DNA of 52,254 nucleotides from an uncultured Candidatus Saccharibacteria bacterium (GCA_947165975.1 CAMVCL010000006.1:1-52254), one strand, 5' to 3'; positions 1 to 7,392 are shown, counted from the first letter of the stretch. Translations and numbers: made by a program. Notes: generated by a model not told the origin, from the letters alone.

Positions 1-560
1 ACAGAGAGGTAGAGGAAAAAGCAAATAGAATTATTTTAGATCTTGATTCGATTTTACCTCCTTATAACTTGGAGAAAATCGCTGAAAAGCTCGGCATTAA
101 AGTTATCAAACTTTCTAGCTTGCCGGTAGAAAAACGCAAGCCGTTCGGCAAGTATTTCCTTTGTGAAGAAAATGACGCGTTCGTAGCTGTTGGCAAGAAT
201 TGCAAGAAAGTTATCGTGGACGACGTTACTCGTCCGCCGGCTAGAGTTTATTTTACGATAGCTCACGAAATCGGCCATGTTGTTCTGGGACATCTGGAAC
301 ATAGCGAGCTGGCGGAATTTGAGGCAAATGTCTTTGCGCGTTGTCTCCTTACGCCATATGGCATAGTCAGAAACCTCGAAGAGGAAGAATTTAACATTGA
401 GTTCATTAGTGAACGTTTTGGCATATCACTCGAGGCAGCCATGTACTGCCGAGATAGATCTCTTGCACGGCTGCAGTGGCACGATGATGATATACCAGAA
501 AGCACTAAGGAATTGTCTGATAAGTATTTAACTGTGAGAAAGGGGGTAGTATGTGACTGA
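1..560 (+). CDS. ImmA/IrrE-family metallopeptidase, 5'-truncated by the window edge
   Basis: The frame is open from the left edge (first full codon at position 3) to TGA at 558-560, so the true start lies outside. A TTG at 69 is possible but improbable, because the codons before it read as a normal N-terminus of this family (REVEEKANRIIL...). The zinc site HEIGHVVLGH is visible (HExxH), followed by the acidic ExEANVFA segment expected for the third ligand. Such proteins (Gly-zincin fold) usually cleave a partner HTH repressor encoded next door and sit in phages and integrative elements. The partner would be upstream, beyond the window. The following DUF4417 and EndoU genes fit a mobile or accessory island. 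Family call is firm; substrate unknown. Confidence 0.88.
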   Translation, partial: REVEEKANRIILDLDSILPPYNLEKIAEKLGIKVIKLSSLPVEKRKPFGKYFLCEENDAFVAVGKNCKKVIVDDVTRPPARVYFTIAHEIGHVVLGHLEHSELAEFEANVFARCLLTPYGIVRNLEEEEFNIEFISERFGISLEAAMYCRDRSLARLQWHDDDIPESTKELSDKYLTVRKGVVCD

Positions 561-574
561 TTATATTAATCAAC

Positions 575-621
575 AAAAAAGCGTACTTGTGATCAAGGCT
601 TAATTATCACACAAGCACGCT
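575..621 (-). terminator. Intrinsic terminator-like hairpin facing the minus strand
   Basis: Arms 580-593 and 606-621 pair imperfectly (AGCGTACTTGTGAT against ATCACACAAGCACGCT). A run of six A at 575-580 gives a U-run only for minus-strand transcripts. No conventional minus-strand gene precedes it, apart from the 21-codon frame at 600-665. It could instead be a plus-strand structured spacer. Confidence 0.45.
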
Positions 622-665
622 GAGAAGAGATACGTTACATATCTTACTCTTTTTGATTGTAACAT
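600..665 (-). CDS. Possible 21-residue peptide gene
   Basis: A short minus-strand frame starts at ATG 665 behind a good ribosome site (GAGGAG, six bases before the start) and ends with TAA at 600-602, just inside a terminator-like hairpin. The product starts MLQSKRVRYVTYLF and ends SACLCDN: a basic N-terminus followed by a short hydrophobic, Cys-containing stretch. Ribosome site, frame and terminator together look like a miniature transcription unit, antisense to the spacer between the ImmA-like and DUF4417 genes. It could equally be chance. No family recognised. Confidence 0.25.
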   Translation of the reverse strand: MLQSKRVRYVTYLFSACLCDN

Positions 666-676
666 ATTCTCCTCTC
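622..676. other. Second imperfect hairpin in the 561-731 spacer
   Basis: GAGAAGAGATACGTTAC at 622-638 pairs imperfectly with GTAACATATTCTCCTCTC at 659-676, directly next to the hairpin at 580-621. On the minus strand it covers the start of the 21-codon frame and could mask its ribosome site. On the plus strand it lies about 50 bases upstream of the DUF4417 start. Confidence 0.4.
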
Positions 677-731
677 TGTAGCAAGCATAAGCGTTTGCGC
701 CTTATCTATAAACTTTAACCAGGAGACATAT

Positions 732-1436
732 ATGTCCAGAATCAAAAGAAAGAGGCTGATCATTAATGACGGCTTCAACCCAGAACTCGCTGAAGGTGCT
801 GAATTTGAGGGGCTTTTCCAATTTCCGGTTATCGAACCGACAAAAGAAATTGCCTACCCGAAATACCTGGTACCGTTCTCCGAGCGCAACAAAATTACTA
901 ACCCTAAAGAAGCGTTCGTGGTCTTTTACGAACACGACGATAAGTTTGCCGATATTATTAGAAATCCTGATAAATATATCGACGACTTAAAACGCTTTGC
1001 CGGCGTAATTTCGCCAGACAACTCACTCTATCGCGATATTCCTCTGGCCGTTCAAGTTGCTAATATCTATCGCAATAGATTGATTGGTAGCTTTTTACAA
1101 AGGAATGGCATCCCAGTAATCGCTAACCTGCGTTGGGGTGACGAACGCACCTATAGTAAAGAGCTATTTGGCGAGGCAATCGCGTTCTCATCTGCGCCGA
1201 AACATAGCATTGTAGCCGTTGGCTGCTATGGTTGTATTCGTGGCGAAGAAAACAAGAGACACTTCGTTAGTGGCTTCCTTGCTATGTTAGATGAGCTTGA
1301 ACCAGAAGCTGTGATTGTCTATGGTAAGCTACCAGACGATATCATTGAACTACTTCGCACTAGGGTTAAACTTATTGTTTACAATGACTGGACTTCGGTT
1401 CGCCATGGAAAGGATCCAGTTTATGGGCAGTGGTAG
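732..1436 (+). CDS. DUF4417 domain protein
   Basis: ATG 732 follows AGGAGA at 721-726. The 234-residue product fits the DUF4417 family by its core signatures: GVISPDNSLYRDIPLAVQ (about residues 91-108), the segment IPVIANLRWGD (about 127-137), and AVGCYGCIRGEENKR (about 160-174). The family is common in phages and integrative elements; its biochemical role is not known. It is followed, with a 14-base overlap, by an EndoU-like nuclease gene, an arrangement that suggests co-expression. Seen: motifs and context. Inferred: part of a mobile or defence module. No function assigned. Confidence 0.8.
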   Translation: MSRIKRKRLIINDGFNPELAEGAEFEGLFQFPVIEPTKEIAYPKYLVPFSERNKITNPKEAFVVFYEHDDKFADIIRNPDKYIDDLKRFAGVISPDNSLYRDIPLAVQVANIYRNRLIGSFLQRNGIPVIANLRWGDERTYSKELFGEAIAFSSAPKHSIVAVGCYGCIRGEENKRHFVSGFLAMLDELEPEAVIVYGKLPDDIIELLRTRVKLIVYNDWTSVRHGKDPVYGQW

Positions 1437-1887
1437 GAGTGGCTTATACTCAAGCCTTGCGCAGTCCGTAAGCGGACAAGCCAGCATTAGTATCCCGGCA
1501 AGTACGGTCACACATGCTTCAGTCGGCGAATACTTAAAGAATGCCAAAAAGTTAAAGTCAGGCTGTCATAGTCAGGCTGGAATCGAAGAACTCAAGCGTC
1601 GTGGGATCAGGTTTAAAATCGAGAAAACCCTCAAGAATGGTGTCCGCATCGGCTATGTTAAAGACCACAAGCACAAGATGAAACGCAAGAGTGGCGGACA
1701 AGTGTGGTTCCCAAAGAATTGGACGGATGGCGACATCAAAAAGGCCGGCATGGCTGTTTTGAAAGCTCATAAGGGCAAGATTAAAAACGGCACAATGGTC
1801 ACTGGATGGTATAATAAAGTAAGAGTTGGAATTATCATTGGTGACGGAAAAATTAAAACAATATTTCCAACTTATGAACAGGAGTAA
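1423..1887 (+). CDS. EndoU-family nuclease toxin (polymorphic toxin type)
   Basis: The open frame begins at 1315, but ATG 1423 has a ribosome site (AAAGGA, 1409-1414, 8-base spacing) and gives MGSGRSGLYSSL, a glycine/serine-rich N-terminus common in small phage-borne toxins. The C-terminal domain has the bacterial EndoU layout: GCHS, then NGVRIGYVKDHKHKMKR, WFPKNWTDGDIKKAG, and a final VRVGIIIGDGKIKTIFP. The conserved His and Lys residues in GCHS and DHKHK are candidate catalytic residues. Known members cleave RNA, often tRNA, in contact-dependent or interbacterial competition. No signal peptide or transport domain is visible, so it is either intracellular or delivered by a means not encoded here. 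ATG 1405 is an alternative start. The gene after it is the likely antidote. Confidence 0.72.
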   Translation: MGSGRSGLYSSLAQSVSGQASISIPASTVTHASVGEYLKNAKKLKSGCHSQAGIEELKRRGIRFKIEKTLKNGVRIGYVKDHKHKMKRKSGGQVWFPKNWTDGDIKKAGMAVLKAHKGKIKNGTMVTGWYNKVRVGIIIGDGKIKTIFPTYEQE

Positions 1888-1890
1888 TCT

Positions 1891-2208
1891 ATGGAAGAAT
1901 TAAAGAAACAGATGCAAATCATCCTTGCGGAACACGATAAAGTCACTGCAATGGGTGAAGCTGATAATGATAATCACGAGCACGAAAAGGTCTGGGCCAA
2001 AGAAATTGAGCTACTCTCCAAAGACTTGGACGCAACACTCGTATATCTCGATAGCGTAGAGTCTGCAAATGATCTCGAATCGTTAAGCGAGATTATTGAT
2101 GATCTTATACCGGTGTTTGGCGCAAGGAGAGATGAACTAATCGCTTGTTTTAAGCGAAATAGCGACAGGCTCCATGCTGATTTGGATGGCTACCTAGAAG
2201 GCTTCTAG
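1891..2208 (+). CDS. Small acidic protein, candidate immunity protein for the EndoU toxin
   Basis: ATG 1891 follows AGGAG (1880-1884) and begins 3 bases after the toxin stop, so the two are surely co-transcribed and probably translationally coupled. The 105-residue product is strongly acidic and looks helical (MEELKKQMQ... ending LDGYLEGF). No cysteines line up with a metal site and no membrane segment is seen. No family is recognised from sequence. The role is inferred from position, size and charge: immunity proteins of RNase toxins are usually small, acidic and encoded immediately downstream. A terminator closes the unit at 2222-2253. Confidence 0.6.
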   Translation: MEELKKQMQIILAEHDKVTAMGEADNDNHEHEKVWAKEIELLSKDLDATLVYLDSVESANDLESLSEIIDDLIPVFGARRDELIACFKRNSDRLHADLDGYLEGF

Positions 2209-2221
2209 TTATCAGGTACAG

Positions 2222-2255
2222 AAATAGCTCCATTAATAACGGGGCTATTTTTTAT
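2222..2255 (+). terminator. Intrinsic terminator of the DUF4417-EndoU unit
   Basis: AAATAGCTCC (2222-2231) pairs with GGGGCTATTT (2241-2250, one G-U pair) and is followed by more T. Confidence 0.75.
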
Positions 2256-2367
2256 TGTCACCAGATTTCTCAGCCTGCTTTAGCTCTTTATCTGTTTCCC
2301 AGAGCAGCTTAAAGAACTTAGCTAGGCGTTCTATTTCTTCGTGAGTTAATTCGCGTCTCTTTTCCAT
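2245..2367 (-). CDS. 40-residue hypothetical protein
   Basis: ATG at 2367 is preceded by AAGGAGAG (2375-2384 region), a strong ribosome site. Forty codons run to TAG at 2245-2247, inside the opposing terminator. The product begins MEKRRELTHEEIERLAK and is charged and helical, without cysteines. It starts 14 bases after the stop of the 62-residue gene at 2382-2570, so the pair forms a small minus-strand operon. No family recognised; small proteins like this are common in phage-like islands. Confidence 0.5.
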   Translation of the reverse strand: MEKRRELTHEEIERLAKFFKLLWETDKELKQAEKSGDNKK

Positions 2368-2381
2368 GATTTTTTCTCTCC

Positions 2382-2570
2382 TTAATACTTATATAACATC
2401 TCGTCGCCATCCCAGGCCGCCCACTCGTTGCGCTTCTTTTCTTCTGGTGTCATCTTAGCTTGTTCTTTTTCAAACTTCTTCAGCGTGCGTAAAAGGCTTA
2501 TTAAGTTTTCTGTAGCTTCTATACGTTTTTGCCTTTCTTCATCTTCGTTAAGTTGATTCTTGTCACTCAT
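2382..2570 (-). CDS. 62-residue hypothetical protein
   Basis: ATG 2570 has an AAGGAG ribosome site at 2576-2581. The product (MSDKNQLNEDEERQKRIEAT at the N-terminus) is rich in Lys and Glu, probably helical or coiled-coil, and ends DGDEMLYKY. No membrane segment or metal motif. It heads a two-gene minus-strand unit with the 40-residue frame downstream. Function unknown. Confidence 0.5.
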   Translation of the reverse strand: MSDKNQLNEDEERQKRIEATENLISLLRTLKKFEKEQAKMTPEEKKRNEWAAWDGDEMLYKY

Positions 2571-2622
2571 ATCGACTCCTTATTTAGTTATGACTATTAG
2601 ACCGCGGTTCGAGCATAAAGTC

Positions 2623-2646
2623 AAAAAACGGCCCTACAGGGGTCGT
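2623..2646 (-). terminator. Intrinsic terminator, minus strand
   Basis: Arms 2628-2634 (ACGGCCC) and 2639-2646 (GGGGTCGT) with a short loop. The A-run at 2623-2628 becomes a U-run in minus-strand RNA. It lies 8 bases beyond the stop codon of the fragment at 2655, which argues that the fragment is the true 3' end of a once-complete gene. Confidence 0.65.
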
Positions 2647-2654
2647 AAAATCGT

Positions 2655-2825
2655 CTATTTTTCGCCAAAATCGCCAAGGGCTAGCGTTTGTAATCCGGCT
2701 CCAACCAGAGCCATGGATTCCATGGATTTAGCTCTTGCGCGTCGCACCTCTGTAATAACGGTTGATACAGTACTAGCAATCCGAACCCCCGTGTCCACGT
2801 CTCCAGGGGTAATTTTATTGGACAC
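2655..2825 (-). pseudogene. 3' fragment of an unidentified gene next to the IS element
   Basis: The minus-strand frame ending at TAG 2655-2657 reads as a plausible protein tail (NKITPGDVDTGVRIASTVST, then RRARAKSMESMALVGAGLQT, then LALGDFGEK). A proper terminator follows. Upstream the frame dissolves into A/T-rich sequence with a doubled TTTTTCACTTTTT motif (2829-2870) and then the IS. A GTG at 2825 could start a 56-residue protein but has no ribosome site. Best explanation: a gene truncated by the insertion, with its 5' part lost. The adjoining stretch 2826-2877 shows nothing else. Confidence 0.35.
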
Positions 2826-2877
2826 TAAAAATAAAAAGTGAAAAAATGAATCACAAAAAGTGAAAAAAATTGAGATC

Positions 2878-4145
2878 TGAACCCCCATGTTTTCAGTTTT
2901 ATCTCTGTTAAATCGGACAAATGTCCACTTCTTATAAATTAACGATTTGCTGGGTTTAGGCAGTAATTTTTTTATTATAATTCTTTTCGTATACATCTGG
3001 TGCGACGTACCTTAGACGTTCATGTGATCTTCCAGAGTTATACCATTCAACATATGTTTCTACTCGTTCTCTAAGTTCCCTGAAAGAACTAGGGTAGTCA
3101 TCACGGATTAATGACTCACGTTTTAGGGTGTTAAAGAAAGACTCTGCTACTGCATTGTCATGAGGAATTCCTGGTCTGGAATAAGAGTGCTCTACTTTTC
3201 GTTCTGACAGCATCTTATTAAAGCTGTATGAGGTATAGATTGCTCCATTGTCCGAATGAACAGTTAATGATTTTGGTTGTCTGTCGCTGTAAGCCTTGAT
3301 AAATGCCCTTTTAATTAATTGGACACTACTATTCCTGCCGACGCTATATCCCACGACTTTCCTAGAGAATAGATCAATAAAAACACATACGTAATAATAA
3401 TGATTATGAATACAGACTGCCGTTACATCACTGACCCATACTTGGTTTGGGGCTTCCGGTTTAAACTTTTGGCTAGACTGAGCTGCTTGACGCATATTTC
3501 TAACAATAATTCTATGGTTCTTGTTGCTAGGGTTTCTTACGCTATTTAAGCCATTTTTAACCATGATTTTACGAACATATTTGGCGGAAACTGGTCTGCC
3601 GTTCTTTCGCATAATAGCTGCTATCTTTTTCCCACCATAAACATTTCCACTATCTTCAAATATTTTATTGATAATTTCTGCATATTCAGCTTCACGCTTA
3701 ATGAACCATGCATCTTCATTTTTATTGCGATATTTGTGGTTTAGATATGTTGCCCGGTTTACACCAAGAGCTTCACATTGCACTTTTAGGCTTTCCTTAC
3801 CATATTCGTTGTCTATGATTCGCATTCGTTCTCTGAGTGGCATTTGATTAGTTACGGTGCGATGTAAGAAATCTAATTCTGCCTCAACTTTCTGTGTATG
3901 ACTAATCATACGGGTGATATTAATAGGTTTTTCTTTTTTAATATTTGCTAGGATTATGCTTTCCTTAGGATAATCTGTGATCCATTTATAGAGGGTACTA
4001 TGAGCAATATGATAATCACGACATAGAGTATTAGCAGACTCTCCCTCATAGTAAAGTTGTAGAATCTTATATTTTTTATTAGTGTTTATTCTTCTTTTCA
4101 TTCATACATTATATGACACTTAATGAAAAGAAGGATGGGCTTTCA
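2878..4145 (-). mobile_element. IS3-family insertion sequence (about 1.27 kb)
   Basis: Proposed ends are TGAACCCCCAT (from 2878) and, on the other strand, TGAAAGCCCAT (to 4145): an 11-base terminal inverted repeat with two mismatches, and TG...CA ends as usual in this family. A further TTTTCA matches just inside each end. The single transposase gene fills the element. No target duplication is visible (flanks GAGATC and GTGTGAT), so the insertion is old or its flanks were rearranged. The ends are a by-eye estimate. Confidence 0.6.
2956..4101 (-). CDS. IS3-family transposase, single continuous frame
   Basis: The 381-residue protein has an N-terminal helix-turn-helix (residues 1-45: ILQLYYEGESANTLCRDY..STLYKWI), a central HTH_21-like segment (about 130-190, VYGGKKIAAIMRKNGRPVS), and a DDE integrase core: D in WVSDVTAV, D in HSDNGAIYTS, and E in DNAVAESFFNTLKRE. 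In most IS3 elements the HTH (orfA) and integrase (orfB) are in two frames joined by -1 slippage; here they are fused in one. The start is supported by TATAAT six bases upstream (4108-4113), giving a leaderless message. All three catalytic residues are present, so it may be active. Confidence 0.92.
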   Translation of the reverse strand: MKRRINTNKKYKILQLYYEGESANTLCRDYHIAHSTLYKWITDYPKESIILANIKKEKPINITRMISHTQKVEAELDFLHRTVTNQMPLRERMRIIDNEYGKESLKVQCEALGVNRATYLNHKYRNKNEDAWFIKREAEYAEIINKIFEDSGNVYGGKKIAAIMRKNGRPVSAKYVRKIMVKNGLNSVRNPSNKNHRIIVRNMRQAAQSSQKFKPEAPNQVWVSDVTAVCIHNHYYYVCVFIDLFSRKVVGYSVGRNSSVQLIKRAFIKAYSDRQPKSLTVHSDNGAIYTSYSFNKMLSERKVEHSYSRPGIPHDNAVAESFFNTLKRESLIRDDYPSSFRELRERVETYVEWYNSGRSHERLRYVAPDVYEKNYNKKITA

Positions 4146-4212
4146 GTGTGATGCCAACTTAAGACAAAAGATAAGGGCCAATTTCTTCAACAATTTTGCT
4201 AAATAAAATCGT

Positions 4213-5973
4213 TTAGTCACCACTGACGCAACGAATCGCAGCCCCTTCGTATTTGCTGTCACGCCAAGTTCCAGGGGCTAAACTATTATATGCAAACTGA
4301 AGAAGATTAGCATTAGTATTATCGTAGGATGTAGATGCCCAATAATATGCATACATAAATCGTCTGCCAACCCCATCATTAAATGTTTGCCCAGAATAAA
4401 TATAATTATTCGGAAACGTCCTCCATCGCTTAGACATTGTTTCGCCAGTGGGATTTGTGCCGGTGCCAGAATTCGTCCCAGACCCTCCCAAGGCAATATC
4501 CAATAGACCAAAATCACCAGAAGCATCCCTACCTGTAGGTAGATGCCAACCTGTCGGGCATATATCACCAGACGCTGTATAACTTGAACTATAGTCACTA
4601 CCGTATTTGCCATGACCTGCTGTAGCTGAATACCAGTTGTAGTAGTTGCCATAACTATAAACATCTTTATCTGGGCTAAAATAATTGGATATATTATTAT
4701 CCAAATATAATGTTGTGTTGTTCGTTGCTAGCATAGATTGGTCTACGCAATCAGAAGTACCACGAATACACCATGCAGTTTGGAATGGATTAGTAGTTAA
4801 AGAAAGATGATTTGATGTAACAAGCGTAATTTGTGAATCTTTAAAATACCAAGAATTGTTCAGTGGTAGAGATGGGTTATGAGTATTTGCAGATGAGAGT
4901 TCTGGCCCATCATCTAACCTAAGGTTCTCTATCATCCAACATTTACCATCTGCTAGTTTAGCGACAGCGTATGTATTGCCGTCTCTTTCGTCTGTAAGGG
5001 CAGTAGTAGCACCACTTGCTAGACTTGAACAGCCATCCCAGTTCTGAATTGTGCCTGCTGATTTGATCCAGACTGCATAGAGGGATAGACCGTTTGTAGA
5101 TACGTCAGCTGGAGTAGTGATAGTTTGGTTAGGACCATAGAAGTTGCCAGAATAATCGTATTTATCATTCCAACCAGCGAAGCCGTAGCCATCTCGTTTA
5201 AAGTTACTCGCCCATAATGTGACTGAAGCATTATTATATGCATTTTGTTCGCCCATCTCTCCTAGAGCAGTACCAGTATTTGGCTGGTAGCAGATACTTT
5301 CAGCCTCACAAGCAACCGGCTGAAGTGGAGTCTCATTTGCCGGATGAACAAGAGTATATATGACTTGCCCTGTGTAAGTATCAGCTGGTTGTGTTTTGTT
5401 TATATAAGCTGCATAAGTAGAAATAAGAGTAGCCCCTTCGGCGGATGTGCCTAGGTCTGTACCAGAATCTCTATGAGCTACTTTAGTATAAGTAGATGGA
5501 ACTATATGATATGAAGTAAAGCTACCATTAGTATCTGAATCTATAGTTAATGGATAAGTTGGAGCTGGAGAAGTAGGAGTAGATAGTTTCATGGCCCAGT
5601 TAGATACATCTCCTGATGTAGCGGTTCCTGTAGCGATATTATAAGTAGGTTCTACTGAGCTACTTAGATGAGTTTCACCATAAGTATCATCAGAATAGCC
5701 TATCGCATAAATAGAAAAGCCATTGTTATCATTACAGAATGCTTTCATGGTAGTAGTACCTATATTATTTTGATAGGTGCCATTCATCATATTGGCATTA
5801 TGTGAAGTCATACCTGTGCCCTCTAGAGAACAGGAGACTGGAACGGTGATGTTAATGTTATCTACCGTAGAATCATCTGCATGAGAATAAGAAGACATTA
5901 AAAAGGCTCCAGAAAGAACTGTAAGGCTAAGTAGTCCTAATGGAGCGAATAATAGACTTTTCTTTAAAAGCAT
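4213..5973 (-). CDS. Secreted FISUMP / InlB-repeat protein (copy 1)
   Basis: 586 residues. A signal peptide occupies about 1-32 (LLFAPLGLLSLTVLSGAFLM, then a SHA-like cleavage region). Residues 38-215 form a Thr/Ser-rich N-terminal domain shared with the 14046-15944 protein. Around 258-302 is an InlB / Listeria-Bacteroides type repeat (FKRDGYGFAGWNDKYD ... LSLYAVW). From about 320 to the end is a FISUMP domain: DERDGNTYAVAKLADGKCWM, ENLRLD, GDICPTGWHLPTG, YYWASTSYDN, and the closing AAIRCVSGD. No sortase motif or C-terminal membrane segment is seen, so anchoring is unclear. Likely surface or secreted; adhesion to the host is an inference. A consensus promoter lies at 6006-6034. Confidence 0.85.
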   Translation of the reverse strand: MLLKKSLLFAPLGLLSLTVLSGAFLMSSYSHADDSTVDNINITVPVSCSLEGTGMTSHNANMMNGTYQNNIGTTTMKAFCNDNNGFSIYAIGYSDDTYGETHLSSSVEPTYNIATGTATSGDVSNWAMKLSTPTSPAPTYPLTIDSDTNGSFTSYHIVPSTYTKVAHRDSGTDLGTSAEGATLISTYAAYINKTQPADTYTGQVIYTLVHPANETPLQPVACEAESICYQPNTGTALGEMGEQNAYNNASVTLWASNFKRDGYGFAGWNDKYDYSGNFYGPNQTITTPADVSTNGLSLYAVWIKSAGTIQNWDGCSSLASGATTALTDERDGNTYAVAKLADGKCWMIENLRLDDGPELSSANTHNPSLPLNNSWYFKDSQITLVTSNHLSLTTNPFQTAWCIRGTSDCVDQSMLATNNTTLYLDNNISNYFSPDKDVYSYGNYYNWYSATAGHGKYGSDYSSSYTASGDICPTGWHLPTGRDASGDFGLLDIALGGSGTNSGTGTNPTGETMSKRWRTFPNNYIYSGQTFNDGVGRRFMYAYYWASTSYDNTNANLLQFAYNSLAPGTWRDSKYEGAAIRCVSGD

Positions 5974-6005
5974 TAAATATATTCCAGTATTACCTTTACA
6001 TAACC

Positions 6006-6034
6006 ATTATAACAACATATAATATATTTGTAAA
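6006..6034 (-). promoter_or_regulatory. Sigma-70 type promoter of FISUMP copy 1
   Basis: Read on the minus strand: TTTACA (6029-6034), 17-base spacer, TATAAT (6006-6011). The predicted transcript starts near 5999 and has a leader of about 26 nt containing AAGGTAATA (about 5988-5996), also found in the leader of FISUMP copy 2. Confidence 0.75.
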
Positions 6035-6042
6035 TTTTTTTT

Positions 6043-6069
6043 AAAAAAGTGCCCGCGACCAGCGCGGGC
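6043..6069 (-). terminator. Intrinsic terminator, minus strand
   Basis: Stem GCCCGCG (6051-6057) / CGCGGGC (6063-6069), then a U-run from the A-run at 6044-6048. It ends the 77-residue gene and separates it from the FISUMP promoter. Confidence 0.85.
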
Positions 6070-6081
6070 AAAAGTGAAAAA

Positions 6082-6315
6082 CTATTTATTTGATTTGTGT
6101 GATTCTCCCCTCCAGATCCCAGAAGAGTCCTGGTTATAATCGTAGGAATTGTGACCTTTTTCATTGTCTGCAGAGACGTAGTCAGTGATATGACCATCAT
6201 CATATTCTTTCATGACTCCATTTTCGGTAAAAGTCACGCCCACGACGCTTCCGTTATAAGCAATATCCTTCAGTGCCTCGTCAACTCCATAATCTGTTTT
6301 AGGATCCCATTTCAT
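6082..6315 (-). CDS. 77-residue hypothetical protein
   Basis: The open frame begins upstream at 6381, but ATG 6315 has a near-perfect ribosome site (GGAGGTG, 6323-6329, 7-base spacing) and is preferred. The product starts MKWDPKTDYGVDEALKDIAY, is soluble and hydrophilic, and has a Gly/Asp/Tyr-rich C-terminal half. No signal peptide, metal motif or membrane segment. It has its own strong terminator, so it is a monocistronic unit. Family not recognised. Confidence 0.6.
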   Translation of the reverse strand: MKWDPKTDYGVDEALKDIAYNGSVVGVTFTENGVMKEYDDGHITDYVSADNEKGHNSYDYNQDSSGIWRGESHKSNK

Positions 6316-6432
6316 AATTTTCCACCTCCATTGTAAGATACTAAAGGAACCAATCGTCCTTTGCTCAAGATAATATATCATTATGTTATAAATATGTCAA
6401 CCATATATTATATATGATATAATTTTATAATA

Positions 6433-7392
6433 ATGGCAAAGAAAAAAGTCTTTAGTATCAAAGAACTCGAGAAAATGAGTGCAGAAGAAGTGATTGATAA
6501 GATTCAGCATCACAATTATTCTTTATTAACCACCCTTGGCTCAGATAATCTCCGTAAAGAAATGGTTCCGGTAGGTAAAGCCTGCAACATAGCGATTAAT
6601 TATTTTTTTAGTACCACTGGCCCAAAATTCAATGCCGAAAAGCACAATCAAGCTGCCCGTCGTAAACTTGTTAGAGTTCTATCAAAATTGACGCCTGGTT
6701 CATATGCTGGTATGCCAAAAGACCAGAAAAATGGTTTGGTAATTGGTTTTAATCACCCTTCTCTTGGTGAGATCGCACGTATTTTAGTGATGAAGATTGA
6801 CATTATGGGCGACAAGCCAATGTATTTTCCTGTAAACTTGCCTTGGTATGAAGCTTTGGCGCCAAATTTTGACAAAATCAAACGTTTAGGTATTGTTATT
6901 ACACCAACTATTACGCCGTCAACCTGGAGCAAAATGGCTTTAAAAGAGGGGACTAAAAAATTCTCAGTTGCCAACCGCTTGAAACGAGATTTTCGTGATA
7001 TTTATACGAATCTTTCGCATGATGCAGTCAAGAAGGGCGGAGTGATTTTTGTTGCACCTTCCGCTACCCGCCAGGCTACTGTGTTTAAAAATGAAGACGT
7101 ATATAATAAACATGAGGATATTATCCCTACTATGTCAATGTTAGCCGTAAAACTATACTCTGACCCTGAAATGAAATGCGATTTTCTACCGATGGCGGTT
7201 CTACCACCAGAAGATTATAGCCGTGGACTAAACTTTCGTAAGAAATACAAACTAATCCCTGGAAAAATCATGACCGCTGGTTATATCCGTAAAACATATT
7301 TTACAGACACGACTGTTAAACGTCTTGATGGCTTTGATTATGATTTTCATAAACGAATCGCGGACAAATTACCTAAGCATTTTTGGTTTTAG
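6433..7392 (+). CDS. Acyltransferase-like protein (PlsC/LPLAT type), conserved
   Basis: 319 residues. The segment LVIGFNHPSLGEIARIL (about 103-119) resembles the NHxxxxD/NHPS block of lysophospholipid acyltransferases. GGVIFVAPSATRQA (about 201-214) corresponds to the later FPEGtRs-like block. The Asp of the NHx4D motif is not obvious (NHPSLGE), which weakens the assignment. Hydrophobic stretches are moderate, suggesting membrane association. The message is predicted leaderless: TATAAT at 6418-6423, ATG 9 bases on. The neighbouring glucan phosphorylase is separate, with its own -10 box. Other lipid genes occur later in the window. Could be an unrelated conserved Saccharibacteria protein. Confidence 0.45.
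   Translation: MAKKKVFSIKELEKMSAEEVIDKIQHHNYSLLTTLGSDNLRKEMVPVGKACNIAINYFFSTTGPKFNAEKHNQAARRKLVRVLSKLTPGSYAGMPKDQKNGLVIGFNHPSLGEIARILVMKIDIMGDKPMYFPVNLPWYEALAPNFDKIKRLGIVITPTITPSTWSKMALKEGTKKFSVANRLKRDFRDIYTNLSHDAVKKGGVIFVAPSATRQATVFKNEDVYNKHEDIIPTMSMLAVKLYSDPEMKCDFLPMAVLPPEDYSRGLNFRKKYKLIPGKIMTAGYIRKTYFTDTTVKRLDGFDYDFHKRIADKLPKHFWF

Noticed and set aside
2601-2620. GGTTCGAGC resembling a tRNA T-loop
   Set aside because: No matching acceptor, D or anticodon arm could be drawn around it.
2829-2870. Repeated TTTTTCACTTTTT, considered as a CRISPR or tandem repeat
   Set aside because: Only two copies in A/T-rich sequence, no spacer structure, no cas genes in the window.
4278-5243. Minus-strand frames in other phases within FISUMP copy 1
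   Set aside because: Shadows of the real frame; repetitive Thr/Ser codons leave them open.
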